Source: Odontocerum albicorne (taxonomy: Eukaryota; Arthropoda; Insecta; Trichoptera; Odontoceridae). From it: a stretch of 64,000 bases of DNA. Position 1 is the stretch's first letter. Each line of letters opens with the position of its first letter. Below, one piece after another: positions 22,096-33,021 of this stretch. A program made the position numbers and the translations under genes. The stretch lies in assembly GCA_949825065.1 (NCBI GenBank), contig OX463859.1, positions 8,160,217 to 8,224,216 on the forward strand. The letters are read 5' to 3'. The notes below the pieces were generated by a model. The model was not told the origin of the DNA, made no database searches, and saw only the letters and a list, made by a program, of their open reading frames with translations.

Positions 22096-24031
22096 TCGAT
22101 TAAAACATTATTGTATTGAACGTATGCGTCACCCTGATTAATATGTGTAGATTTTTATATTTGTTATGTAAATTCTTGTTCATATTGATATGCAAATCTT
22201 GTTATATTTGGTATTTCCTTGATGTTGTATGTGAATTCTTGATATTTTTGACTTTTGTATAAAATATTTGTGTTTGTTTGAGTCCGATCGTTGTCTCGAC
22301 CGCAGAGTAAATAAGACTTGTGAACGGTCGTCGCTAGAGTATATCGCTGACCTGTCGGTCTAACCAATACGCAAAACTCCCGAAAATTGTTGAATTTCGC
22401 GAGGTGTGAGCGCTTGTGATGACCGACTGACCGTTCATAAGAAGGGTCCATTACAATTTTTTAATATATTCTCAGTACACTCTACTGTGTTTTACTTGAG
22501 ACCCGCTACAACCTGCCATAAGAGGAATCTCTTCACCATCGTCACCTTCTCAACGATCTACGCCCTTCTGGGACCGCAACTGAATTCTCCGAGCATTGCG
22601 CAGCAACCATCGCACCTATACACAGTTATTTGTACCCTATCCGGTATAATTATTTTTCCTCAAGTTTCGGGAGCGATAAGTATAAATTTGACCTTAAAGA
22701 TATATATTTTCTGTTAAAAATATACAAGTTACCAGAAAAATTGCGCCGCGAAAACAAATAATACATTATAGACAGGCAGATAGTATTTTCTTTGAATTAT
22801 AAAAAAATGCTCAATTTCCCCCTGGGATGAAATGTCTGTTTAAGAAGACTAGATTTAAGAAAACAAAAGAACAAGAAAGTAACATAAAAACTGGAATAAT
22901 ATCCAAAATGTATTGTCGTATAAAAATAATAGGGGAAAATTCTGAATTAAGTAAAGTAAGAAAGATTTAACGAGTCATTTGGGAACTACGAACTTTCTCA
23001 AGGAACATTAAAAAATCAAGATTATTCAAAACTATAAATAACAACGAAATATAAGTAATACTAAACATTTTATGGATATATTTTATAAGTCCGTACTCAC
23101 GGAAACAAAGCTGCAACTTTTAACTATTATTAAGTTGAGGATAAGTGACACTGTCTATTTCAGGGGAACATGGAATACATGTTTTGTATGAGATTAAATT
23201 CAATTTTTCAAATAAACCAAAAACTGGTTTTTTCTTCATATGTACGTTAATTATTTTGTTATAAGTGTTAACTTTGCTGTTATATGTGGAGATCAACCAA
23301 GTTATTGCTTTCTTGGTCTTAAACTACGAGATGAGCAAGTCAGTACGGAAGAGACAAATTAAAACGTATTATTTGTAAAGCAATTGTTAAACATTACGAT
23401 TAGGCATAGTAATTAGAGAAGTGTTAAATCACAATCCTTAGTATTGTACCCAATATATCTACAATCAACAACAATAAAGAAGGTTTGATTATTATAATTT
23501 GCTTTCAATTTCATTCAAAGTTGAAAGTCACGCTTTCAAAGAACAAAACTGTCACATCAGCTTATATTAAATAAAAGTGAATGTTCACAAAACAGGATAA
23601 TGACAATAGTTTTAAACTAGAAAATGAATATTTTAACAACAGGTGAGACGACAGCCTTAGGTCAGACTCACTGCACCGTGCATTAGGAAAGGGGGGCTAG
23701 GAGGCGCAACGTGAAGTTAGTGAACTAATTGCAACTCGAAGACGTCAATTTCTCGTCAATATTTTTCAACTTATACTTTCTCGTTGATCGTGAAGGCACA
23801 TATCTGAACTTTCCTGTGGAGATTCTAAGTATGTAATGGTGTTCTGTCAAAATTCCATGCCAGGTTCACTAATAAGAACACTCCAACAGACGGGTGAAGA
23901 TCCACGCGATCTGGTACTCTAGACAAGCCTTATAACACCAATATTTTAACTGCAAGTATCGCCTCAATCCTATCTTTGTTAATATTCTTACAAAAAAATA
24001 CCCAAAATAAGGTGCGATGATCATCTATCCA
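22096..24031. other. long unassigned stretch
   Basis: About 1.9 kb with no recognised gene. Bases 22290-22640 are GC-balanced and different in texture from the AT-rich flanks; a frame at 22406-22717 has no domain. I considered a solo LTR there but found no matching ends. Confidence 0.3.
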
Positions 24032-24262
24032 TTATGTTGTGTAGTTTATGACTGAGCATCGTGACTCCCAAGATAGTTGACGAATCCTCTCCATCCATCG
24101 AAGGGCAGTTGTTAAGGGTAGCCCTGTTACGTCCAGCACTCGGTCACTCCAACGCATTGATACTCTTCCCCTTGTGCGTCGTTCTTCCACACTTCCGGTG
24201 ACCACAAGCCACTCCAAACTATGTCCAAATAGTATGGTACAATGACAGTGCATTAGAAAATT
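24032..24262 (-). pseudogene. LINE C-terminal relic, type B
   Basis: Minus-strand frame of 77 codons: LFGHSLEWLVVTGSVEERRT, RGRVSMRWSDRVLDVTGLPL, TTALRWMERIR. This is the best-preserved type B block in the window; it marks the C-terminal end of an RTE-like LINE. Truncated upstream. Confidence 0.78.
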
Positions 24263-24964
24263 CATTCAAGTTAAAAGAGAAAAATGGGGCAATCCGTTTT
24301 CTACAAAAGGGGAACGATAACACGAAAAATACCTTTGTTTGTTAAATGGTAAAGTAATGCACTTTACAATTGTAGGAAAATATTTGTTCAACATAATATT
24401 CGCGGTGCATGTGAAAAATCAGATAAAATTGAGACACAAGTAAAAAAATCCCGTCATTGAATTAAGTTTTTTTTAAACATTCGTTAAAATATATTGATCA
24501 ATCAATAACGCACGTTTTCAATTGATAGAGATATTCAGTGTCCATATTTCGTATTTCCATTAACACGACATTAAATCAAGTATATTTTTGCAGTGTGGAG
24601 AACATTCCCCGTATAATAATTGACCCGTTGACCCAGAAATAGAATTAATCCCCACCACTAACGGGAGCGGGCAAAGCATCAAAAGTTAACCCGACAGATT
24701 CAGAAAGGGTCAACACACATGATATTGAAGAGACGCCGACGCCGCACACCGGTTGCAAATTTGAAATCAGAGAACATTCAACGATATAACGAAAAACGTT
24801 GGATTTTTGAGAAGTTAATACATGTTTTGAATTAGAAATTCTAGAATTAAATAAGAAAAAAATAAAACATCAATACCGATAATAATTTTGAAACATAAAC
24901 ATTAATCGTGAAACTGGGAACTCTAATGAGTAACGGAATAGACAGGTAAATATAACATAGAACC
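24263..24964. other. unassigned stretch with GC island
   Basis: Bases 24600-24775 are GC-richer (GAGACGCCGACGCCGCACAC) and unique in the window. No gene. It is the left flank of the jockey insertion. Confidence 0.35.
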
Positions 24965-24966
24965 GG

Positions 24967-27501
24967 GTGAAAGAAGAGTGCGCAACATATCTCTCCCCAT
25001 CTTCCCCACTTGTCGAGACCGAACTGGACTCATTCTTTGCCGATAACATCCCCACCATCATAGCAGGAGATCTCAACGCCAAACACCCCTTCTGGTACAG
25101 CCACACTCCCAACGCGCACGGCAAAACGCTCGACGAAATCTCTTCTCGTAAGAGATACTTCGTGGTCGGACCTACGTCCCCCACACTCTATCCACTAAAC
25201 CCCAACCATCGCCCTGACGTCATAGACATCATCGTGCATAATGACATCCCCTATCAAACAGATCTCACGACTGTTCACCAGCTTCAATCCGACCACTACC
25301 CGGTACTACTTCACTTGACGGATGGCTTTCCGCCCTTCTCACCCTCACCCCCACCGCGGCACATCACCTCGTGGGGTGACTTCGCCACCTACGTAGACAA
25401 CTGCATTAAAATTCCAACAACTTTTCCAGACACGAATTCCATCGATACTGCTATATACGACTTCACAACCACCATAAAATCCGCTCTCACGTCCGCTTCA
25501 AAAGTGAGACCCGCCGACAAACCCGAACTCCCCCTTCCTCCACACATCAAAACGCTGATTGTGGAGAAAAATAAAATCCGAAAGCTGTGGCAACGCACAG
25601 CTGTCCCCTCGTATAAAGCAGAATATAACAGATTAGTAAAAAAAATAAAATTCCACTTACAACAGATCCGAAACGATAAATGGTCTGACTTCGTCGAGTC
25701 CCTCGAATACAACGAAGGACTCAAATGGAAACTCACACGTTGCCTCCGAAATACGCCCCCCCGCCCCAGCTCTCTCCAAGGGCCAAACGGCACCGTCTTC
25801 TCTGCTCGCGACCGCGCAGAGACCTTCGCCGACTCTCTAGCGAATATCTTCTCGCCAAATACAGATCTCTCAGACCCCACTCACACAACAATGGTCGACA
25901 ATGCAGTTGTCAACATACTCAACGAACAAACCCCCCCCACCTCAGACTTCTTCTCACCGCGAGAAATTCAAACAATCATAAAAAATCTAATCAATAAAAA
26001 AGCCCCCGGCCCCGATAAAATCAACAATTTCACTCTCAAAAAACTCCCTAAAAAAGCCATCTGCACCATTACAGCCATCTTCAACGCCTGCCTTCGACAC
26101 AAATTCTTCCCGACCCCGTTCAAAAACGCCGATGTCATTATGTTCCCCAAACCGGGCAAAAGCCACGCCATCCCCGAAAATCACAGACCGATCAGTCTGC
26201 TCTCCACCCTAGGTAAAGTGCTCGAGAGATTAATCCTCGACCGTCTCTCGACTGAAATATACGCGCGCAACGTCATTCCAGAATCGCAACACGGATTTAT
26301 GCCGATGCACTCGACCAACCATCAACTTCTTCGCGTTGTAGAGCAAATTATCAAATCCTTCAGAGCCAAAGGGCTCACGACCCTCCTTTCGCTAGACGTG
26401 GCCAAAGCCTTCGACACCGTCTGGCACAACGGACTCGTATACAAGCTACACAAGACGGGTATTCCACTTAGACTAGTGCAAATCATCGCCTCCTTTCTAG
26501 AAAATCGCTCCTTCTCCGTCAAAATAGACGGAATAAACTCCTCCCCGCGCCCCATTCTGGCAGGTGTGCCCCAAGGTGCACTCCTGTCCCCCATCCTGTA
26601 CAATATATATACGAGCGATATGCCCCAATTTTCTAACGCACACTGTATCACCGCGCAATACGCCGACGACACAGCATTCCTCTCATCATCCAAATACGAG
26701 TCCGACTCCCACAACCGACTGCAAGACTTCATTCCCATTCTGGAGCAATGGTGCACAGAATGGAAGATCAAAATTAATCCCTCCAAAAGCACAGCAGTCC
26801 GCTTCTCACGCAAATACATCGAACCCGTCAGAACTCTAAAACTCTTCGGCCAGAGCGTCCCATGGACCGACCACGTGAAATACTTAGGCCTCACCTTAGA
26901 CAGTAGACTCACGTGGCGCAAACACGCCCTCATTGTAAAAGCAAAAGCTCTCGGAACTTTAAAATCATTATTCCCATTGGTCGGTAAATTCAGTAAATTA
27001 AGTCCGCGCACTAAACTCCATCTTTATAAATCGATCATCAGACCGCAATTGACATACGCCCTTCCGGTATGGGGCTACGCGCCGGTAACCACGATAAATC
27101 ACATTCAAATCGTTCAAAACAAAGCCCTCCGCATGATATTAAACGCGCCCTACATAGTTCGTAACTCTAGACTCCACGCGGACACCGCACTCGAAACTAT
27201 CCCCGATCACATGCGAGCTCTGGCCGAAAGGTTTTACAGTTCAATATCAAGACATCCCAACCCCGTCATACAAAATCTCGGAAACTACAACGCGAACACC
27301 AACTACAAGCACCCACGTCCAAAATCTATTCTCCGCACCCGCCCACCCGCAAACGCCCCCCCAACTGCAAATGACCCCGTCACTCTGAATACCCCCCCGT
27401 CTTCTACACCATTTTCTACACCTTTCTCTACACCATTTTCTACACCTATTTATACACCGACACCGACTCCTCAAGCGGCAGACGACAGCCTCCCACCATA
27501 G
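24967..27501 (+). CDS. jockey-like LINE polyprotein: endonuclease C-half plus reverse transcriptase
   Basis: An open frame of about 844 codons ending in TAG at 27499-27501. The frame opens at GTG within the target duplication; its first four codons (24967-24978) are target DNA and no true start codon is present. Residues 30-115 are the second half of an APE-type endonuclease: AGDLNAKH (33-40), RPDVID (82-87) and the SDHYP motif with catalytic His (108-112). The reverse transcriptase follows: KKAPGPDKI near 343, NHRPISLLSTLGKVLERLI near 400, DVAKAFD with catalytic Asp (477-483), GVPQGALLSP, and QYADD with the catalytic Asp pair (YADD 565-568). Then come the thumb (KYLGLTLD) and a C-terminal domain lacking a clear CCHC knuckle; the end has a short FSTP tandem repeat (about 815-830). 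It is likely enzymatically complete for RT but has no promoter and only half an endonuclease, so it cannot mobilise itself. Confidence 0.9.
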   Translation: MKEECATYLSPSSPLVETELDSFFADNIPTIIAGDLNAKHPFWYSHTPNAHGKTLDEISSRKRYFVVGPTSPTLYPLNPNHRPDVIDIIVHNDIPYQTDLTTVHQLQSDHYPVLLHLTDGFPPFSPSPPPRHITSWGDFATYVDNCIKIPTTFPDTNSIDTAIYDFTTTIKSALTSASKVRPADKPELPLPPHIKTLIVEKNKIRKLWQRTAVPSYKAEYNRLVKKIKFHLQQIRNDKWSDFVESLEYNEGLKWKLTRCLRNTPPRPSSLQGPNGTVFSARDRAETFADSLANIFSPNTDLSDPTHTTMVDNAVVNILNEQTPPTSDFFSPREIQTIIKNLINKKAPGPDKINNFTLKKLPKKAICTITAIFNACLRHKFFPTPFKNADVIMFPKPGKSHAIPENHRPISLLSTLGKVLERLILDRLSTEIYARNVIPESQHGFMPMHSTNHQLLRVVEQIIKSFRAKGLTTLLSLDVAKAFDTVWHNGLVYKLHKTGIPLRLVQIIASFLENRSFSVKIDGINSSPRPILAGVPQGALLSPILYNIYTSDMPQFSNAHCITAQYADDTAFLSSSKYESDSHNRLQDFIPILEQWCTEWKIKINPSKSTAVRFSRKYIEPVRTLKLFGQSVPWTDHVKYLGLTLDSRLTWRKHALIVKAKALGTLKSLFPLVGKFSKLSPRTKLHLYKSIIRPQLTYALPVWGYAPVTTINHIQIVQNKALRMILNAPYIVRNSRLHADTALETIPDHMRALAERFYSSISRHPNPVIQNLGNYNANTNYKHPRPKSILRTRPPANAPPTANDPVTLNTPPSSTPFSTPFSTPFSTPIYTPTPTPQAADDSLPP
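27407..27460 (+). repeat. 12-bp tandem repeat in the LINE coding end
   Basis: TTTTCTACACCA / TTCTCTACACCT units repeated about four times, encoding FSTP repeats in frame. Length is a multiple of three, so the frame is kept. Confidence 0.75.
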
Positions 27502-27949
27502 TCAATCGCGTATTTCCCATATTTATGTATTAATATATTTTTAAAAGTCACACACGTCTCCCCAAATACCCATATTTATATACAACATCCTATGATTTAC
27601 TCACCATCATCTCACCTCCATTTCTTTCTCACCACCCATCTAATATATATAAGCGTGTGTGACATCGCACATCCACAAATATATGTATATTCGTATGTAA
27701 TATCATTTATATAACATCACATGTATACAAGTATTTAACGTCTTATTATTTCTCATAATCATTCATCAAACAAATTACATAAAACTATCCCTCCCCGTCT
27801 CCTAAAACAGGAACCAAAATATCCAATTAAATATCATATCAGTCAGAAATTATCCGATGAAGGAGTAAGGCGTCCTACCATTGGACCGAGACTCCGAACG
27901 AGATATTCATCACTTGTGTGGGTGAAAGAAGAGTTTTTTTAATATTTTG

Positions 27950-28050
27950 GTTTATAAAAGTTTAAGATAAATATATCTGGGAGAAATTGCTGTATAGCAA
28001 TAAGCCCGTCGTATGTGCTATGCACAACCATGGACACGAAAGAATGAAAA
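27950..28050 (+). repeat. SINE-like 3' body, variant family
   Basis: GGGAGAAATTGCTGTATAGC, AATAAGCCCGTCGTATG and AAAGAATGAAAATA match 60690-60790. It parallels the SINE-1 'GAGATTGCCA...AAATCGCC...GTAC' block but is distinct. No head visible. Confidence 0.6.
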
Positions 28051-28063
28051 TAAGATCACATAC

Positions 28064-28330
28064 ATACCATCACGCCATTTCCCTGCCAGGATAAACAGAG
28101 GACAGAGCGCCAGACTTTACTATCAAGACACACACCCTTAGCCTTTTCTACATCCATACACCTTGTCATGCAACTTCTAGGATTTCTACGACGCGACATT
28201 TAATTCTTTCAGAATATCATTCACTTGATACAATCATACTTTCTTTGGCCTTCCGCTCACATTTGCACTACATATTTGTTTTGTAAAAACATTAACTCTG
28301 AATGTACTGCATTCCAGAAAACCAAATGAA
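28064..28330 (-). pseudogene. LINE C-terminal relic, type A, with 3' tail
   Basis: Starts with the tail signature (inverse of CATACCATCACGCCATTTCC, 28065-28084) and reads back on the minus strand into SCMTRCMDVEKAKGVCLD and a decayed GRPKKV..D block of the type A C-terminus. Confidence 0.72.
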
Positions 28331-28836
28331 AATTCACTATCCACTTTCCCCTAGTCTTCAATATTTAGCCTGTGTGCGCGCCGATGGAGAACGACATACT
28401 CCCGAACCTCCATAGAGTTGGCTTGGATGCCACCCCAAAAGTTTTCTTAACTTTGTTCTGGGGGAGTTCGACTTTGGGGAGGGGACTTGGCGACTTGTGC
28501 TAGTAGTTCTACTATAACAATCGTTCGGGAGTAAAGTTTCGCCAAACATGCACAGCGTAAGGGAGTTACAGTTATAATACGCCGATTTACCCATAAAACA
28601 GATTAGCGTAAGCCACTTATAAACGGTCGATGGTGTTTAGTGGGTTTGCCCGTCAAAGATGATGCTAGCTCAATTTATTACGATAATTTTATATATTAAC
28701 TATTGCATGTATCATACCGTCAGAATCAGCGGTTCAGTGCTTAACTTGCTGGTGATTAATCAGACTGAACTCCCAACTCCCGATTTATATTCCAGATGGA
28801 TTTTGAAAAAGTTTAATTGATGCGCCTGACAATCAT
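28331..28836. other. unassigned stretch with GC island
   Basis: GC-rich segment 28370-28520 (GGGGGAGTTCGACTTTGGGG). A minus-strand frame of 78 codons overlaps it but resembles nothing known. Confidence 0.35.
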
Positions 28837-29385
28837 TTAGACCATCGTGAATTAAGATTGTTTTCGGTGCCGTATTCACTAAAAGATATAAGTACGTCCC
28901 TATTCGCACACGGAATGACCTTGTTGAACATTTTTTCCGATACAAATAATAATAAATAAATAAACATAGGTTTATTGATAGCAACATAGTATGTACCTAT
29001 ATAAATACATTCCAAAATCGCGTATATATCTCAAGATAAATAGCAGAAAATACATTTATAAGTGAAGTTATCAAAAAGTCGGGGCCGATCTCATAACATC
29101 CCCCGGCCTAGATACACCCCACCAATATAGGGCGAGCCCGGCCGCGAGGACATCAGATGATTTTCACCCCACACCCTTGTACATGTAGATTAAGAAATAA
29201 AAACAGAAATATGAGTGGCAGAAAAAAATCATCCACAAATACCAACTCAGATTAACTTAAACTTATAAATATAGGTTTTTGATACATATCGATATATTCC
29301 ATATATCGATGGATAAATTAAGGTCCTAGATAAAGTTTGTAGGCAAAACTGAGCCACATCACGGGGAAGCATGAGTAATCACTGG
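28837..29385 (+). repeat. dispersed repeat family C, copy 2 (interrupted)
   Basis: Left part 28837-28940 (ACCATCGTGAATTAAG, TCGGTGCCGTATTCAC, TTCGCACACGGAATGA, CTTGTTGAA) and right part 29276-29385 (ATCGATGGATAAATTAAGG, TAAAGTTTGTAGGCAAAACT, GAAGCATGAGTAATCA) match copies 1 and 3. About 330 bp between them (28945-29275, GC-rich at 29075-29160) is an insertion relative to the other copies. Confidence 0.6.
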
Positions 29386-29407
29386 TTCTATCACATCATT
29401 GTACGAG

Positions 29408-30276
29408 TACGAGGGTCATCCAGAAAGTAATGTTACAACATTTATGTAGGATCGAAAAATGCTTGTATTTAATTGAAATTCACAGGATACTTCACAAATA
29501 TATTGAACTATTTTTCAACGTAATCGCCGTCGAGCTCGAGACATTTCTGTAGTCGGGGCACCAGCTTTTGTATGCCAGTGTCATAGACCTCCGCCGCCAG
29601 CTCTTTCAGCCACTTCTTCACAGCTTCCTCGACCTCCTGATCGTTGGAAAATTGTTGGGGTGTAGTGACACACCCACGTCTCATCCCCGTCACGATAGAG
29701 TCCAGAAAAGCTTGTCCCTCCTGTGCAAAACGACCCAAAAATTCACATGCGGCGATCACGCGATTTTGACGGTGCTCCGGTGTGAGCATTCTGGGCACCC
29801 ACCCATCTCGCACACAACTTCTTGTAACCAAGTTTTTCCGACACAATAGTTTTAAAACCAAATGCACGATTACTGGAGCCGAAGACGAATTTGTCTCCAG
29901 CGCTCTTCAATATGTGTGAATCACTAATTCGGATATGTTGAAAGGTACTATATGAAAAGAAGACGGTATTAGCGAGAACATCTTGCTCAATGCACCGCAC
30001 GGTCAAGTTGTGATTGTCGCTGACAGAGCCGTTTGACCGGTCCCAGCGTGCGCGCTATAATCTGGACGCTGCCCATTGCGTGTACTCGTACAGGCGCTCG
30101 GACCAGTTCCGAGCAAGTCGGCCAGTGCAGCATACTTGTCCCCGCCGACATTGTCGGATATCACGCTGCCTGCGGTGACAATACTTGCGTCTTCTTTTTC
30201 GCATCATTCTTGCGAGAGTGGTTGAGGCTATACCTCTCTTGAGAAGTAATTTTCCGTTACTTTCTACAGCGCGGTA
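29408..30276 (-). mobile_element. internally deleted mariner element
   Basis: Ends lie next to TA at 29408-29409 and 30275-30276. The left terminal repeat starts CGAGGGTCATCCAGAAAGTA. The right one is diverged in its outer bases but keeps the GTAGAAAGTAACG core. On the minus strand a 119-codon frame (29867-29508) reads KNLVTRS..., WVPRMLTPEHRQNRVIAACE, FLGRFAQEGQAFLDSIVTG and then jumps directly to SNDQEVEEAVKKWLKELAA and a C-terminal end. The jump removes the DETW Asp, both other catalytic residues and the whole core. The N-terminal DNA-binding part is also not recognisable; a segment of repeat family D (29855-29960) sits there. Non-autonomous derivative. Confidence 0.85.
29855..29960 (-). 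repeat. dispersed repeat family D, copy inside a mariner
   Basis: On the minus strand, TTTCAACATATCCGAATTAG followed by TGATTC and CGTCTTCGGCTCCAG parallels 57850-57970 and 50995-51120. Diverged, so moderate confidence. Confidence 0.45.
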
Positions 30277-30458
30277 CTACATACAATAAAAAACAGTATA
30301 GCCATATATGTAACAACGTGTTTCACCTTTCTTTCGTGTCGAAGACACTATACTACTTCCGCTCAGAATTCTGACAACAATTTGCTATCGAGCCAGGTCT
30401 ATTTTTCAACATTTTCTATCCATGGCCCTGTTTTAAAAAACAAAATAAATAATATACA

Positions 30459-30705
30459 TGAGTCATTAAGATGCAAACCCCCCTCTGGAAGACTTTTTCG
30501 GTTTTGAGTAAATTATGGTCAGCAACTTCACATGTAAATTAAACGTTACATACAACCTTTAGAAACAATAAATAATATATGTTCCATAATAAGGTTTAAC
30601 AGAAACACAATGCAAAATTTAATATATTTTTTTATTAAATTATCTGTACAGCGGATTTTAGCAATCGCCGTCTTCCAGAGCGGATTTTGTATCTTGACGA
30701 CTCAT
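30459..30705. mobile_element. MITE family B, copy 2
   Basis: Inverted terminal repeats ATGAGTCATTAAGATGCAAA...CTCTGGAAGAC and GTCTTCCAGAGCGGATTTTG...GACGACTCAT, about 36 bp each. The interior is homologous to copy 1 (16385-16646) in the opposite orientation and is AT-rich without coding capacity. Confidence 0.75.
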
Positions 30706-31084
30706 ATGACCAAAATCTAAGATATCTTTATACCAACGCAAACTCCGTAAATCTGCAAAATGATTGCTTTATGGGGAATATCAGTGCAGTTTAGAAGCGG
30801 CGACCTTCTGCAAATCAGTAGAACGCGTTTAACGGATCGCCATATACCTCAAGATGAAATTTAATTTAAATATCAAGAATGGTGCTTCGATCATGAGAAA
30901 AAACTAAGTGTTCGGAAAAAAAACATAACAAAAACCCAACTGAAATAGTGTCCTTATGGAGAGGATCGTGTAATAATGATATATTGATCATAAACCATAT
31001 TTGCAATTGCTTCCAATCAACTCAAGTCCTCGATGGGAAGAAAAAACAAGAGTATTCTGAATGAAACTAGGAAAATCACCATAT
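30706..31084. other. unassigned AT-rich stretch
   Basis: Nothing recognised. Confidence 0.3.
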
Positions 31085-31205
31085 CCTAATTGGAAAAATG
31101 TCCGACTTCCAATGAGGAAGATGCGGATTCGAATCCCGTTGATATCCAATTTGAAAAGGGGTTTGTTCTAGTAGGAGTTTCACTTAAGGCCCTTTTTACA
31201 TATTT
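31085..31205 (+). repeat. SINE-1 fragment
   Basis: B-box region GCGGATTCGAATCCCGTTGA at 31122-31141, then the linker and a GTTTCACTTAAGGCC block. The front of the head is degraded (CTAATTGGAAAAATGTCCGA) and the 3' end is missing. Confidence 0.65.
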
Positions 31206-31249
31206 TTAGTTTATTGGATAAAATTACATGGAGATTAACTCGCCAAGTT

Positions 31250-31475
31250 GTATTGTATCATCATTGCCGGGCCTCGCAGTCGAGGATCCCCTCGCCACTC
31301 CAACGTCAGTCCTGAACCGTTTTCCCACGTCGATCGTGTGATCTTCTGTGAGAGAACAGCCCGATCCTGGATGCGCACTCCCTCCCGCAATTGCCACAGA
31401 CATATGGACCCTGCTGAGCCGCCTGGCCATGTTGACGCATGTTCTGTATACGACGAAATTGTAATACAATATGAA
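31250..31475 (-). pseudogene. LINE C-terminus with C2H2-like finger
   Basis: On the minus strand, GPYVCGNCGRECASRIGLFS is followed by HRRSH, a C2H2-type finger of the form found at the extreme C-terminus of several RTE/CR1-like LINE proteins (CxxCGRxCxSRIGLxSHxR). The preceding NMRQHGQAAQ and following short tail also fit. The alternative is a single finger from a host transcription factor, which is less likely because nothing else of such a gene is present. Confidence 0.6.
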
Positions 31476-33021
31476 AAATGCCGGGTTTATGCATATAAAA
31501 AAAATATATATTTTCCATAAACACTCAAATAGTGTTCAGAAACGTATATTTTGTAATCACAAAGGAATCAATAATGGACGGCAATATTATTAGAATATAC
31601 TCGTGCATATACCAGTCTGAAATGCTAAATTCTCGAGAAACGAGAACGACCCAGCTTATCAATAACGACCCATCTCAGGCGGGACGGGACGCCGGTAGAC
31701 AATGAAGCGCAGTAGACGAAAGGCGAATACACTGTCTCTTGAGGGAATGTAACAAAAGGCTTTCAAAATAACTATTTCCAATACATAACTCCGAAGAAGC
31801 TCATTCCTCAAAGCAACTTATTTTCAGAATAAAATAAATAAAATTTGCTTTTTTATTATCGTGTATCCATGCATGATGTAATCGTAAATTGGAGGTGTGG
31901 TAGAGGAAAAAGACGAAAGTAGGAAATGTAAAGATACTTACAAAAAATACATTTGGATACAGAAGAGGTAAAATGTAAAAAAAAACGATAAAATAGAAAC
32001 CTTTGCCCTATGATGACTCTCCCATAAGGGAAATTGACTGATGGTTCTATTGAAGATAATTTAAATTCTGCGGCATGATAAAAACCCGATATTTCAACTT
32101 GCCTCATATGTTATTCATTGTTTCAGCTCTTAATATATGTTCTACTTTTCTGCACACAATAAGACTAATAACATTTACTTTTCTTCAAAGTTATACTAAC
32201 ATATGATCGGTTTTCTAGTTTATTTGGTTATTTTTATTAACATTAAAATACATTAAGTTATATTTGCCAAGCACTTGGTGCAGTCTGGTGAAAACTTCGG
32301 AAAATACGTTTGCCAATCGTGATTCTTTACAAAAAAAAAATGGATCAGAGATACCAGATTTTGAAAAAAAGGTAAAGTGAGAATGATGAATAATAAAATA
32401 TTGTTTGAATGTGGAGACGAAAGTTGTATGCTCGGATAGAACAGATTGGAGATATGTTATCTCTGATTAGCTCACAAAGGACACGGCGTGATGATGTATA
32501 CGAGTATGTTTTAGTAATATCAGGAACTGCGAAATAAACCAATCAAATAAATCCTGAAAATAAATAAAATATGTACAAAACAACCGTTATCATATAGGTA
32601 TGGATTTCTATAAATATAGAAGTTATAATATAAATGAATAGTCTTGACTATACGAGTACTTTGGATGTTATATACAATTTTCATTTTCAGTATTATATAA
32701 TGGTTAATCTATCATCGAGATACTTTTTATTTGAAGTAAGATTTATTCAAGCGACATTCAAGTTTTGTCGTGTTTGCTGTCTTGAAACATTTCCAACGTT
32801 GTTTTTTTTTACCTTCTCGGACATCGCATATTTCGAATGTTTCCTACGAAAAGTGCAGAAACGAATATGTCATATTTTAAGATGTTTTTTTTTCTGATAT
32901 GATGTGTGCTAGCTCATATGATAAGGAAACTTTTTTACAAAAAGTAATAAAAACAACTAAAATGAAAATCTCCCACCAAAGTTACTTAATGTATGGAAAA
33001 TTTATTACACTTTTTATCAAA
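31476..33021. other. long unassigned AT-rich stretch
   Basis: No gene, repeat landmark or RNA gene recognised over about 1.5 kb. Contains octamers TACGAGTA at 32499 and 32651. Confidence 0.3.

Larger units (their letters stand above)
24965..27933 (+). mobile_element. 5'-truncated jockey-clade LINE with target-site duplication
   Basis: The insertion is bracketed by an exact 14-15-bp duplication, GGGTGAAAGAAGAGT (24965-24979 and 27920-27934). The element proper runs from about 24979 to 27919. Coding sequence begins immediately inside the left duplication, in the middle of the endonuclease, as expected when target-primed reverse transcription stops early. The 3' UTR (27502-27919) is AT-rich with TATA-like runs and ends GAGATATTCATCACTTGTG without a poly(A) tract. 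The coding part is GC-rich and C-rich, unlike the flanks, and free of stops, so the insertion is young. Confidence 0.9.

Noticed and set aside
22290..22720. Solo LTR or LTR-retrotransposon leader
   Set aside because: Texture is suggestive, but I found no TG...CA ends, no target duplication, no primer-binding site and no gag frame.
25389..27011. Long minus-strand frames (163 and 229 codons) at 25389-25880 and 26322-27011
   Set aside because: Antisense shadows of the C-rich jockey reverse transcriptase; no motifs of their own.
31306..31524. C2H2 zinc finger as part of a host transcription factor
   Set aside because: Only one finger, with the CGRxCxSRIGL signature seen at LINE C-termini, in a region of LINE debris.
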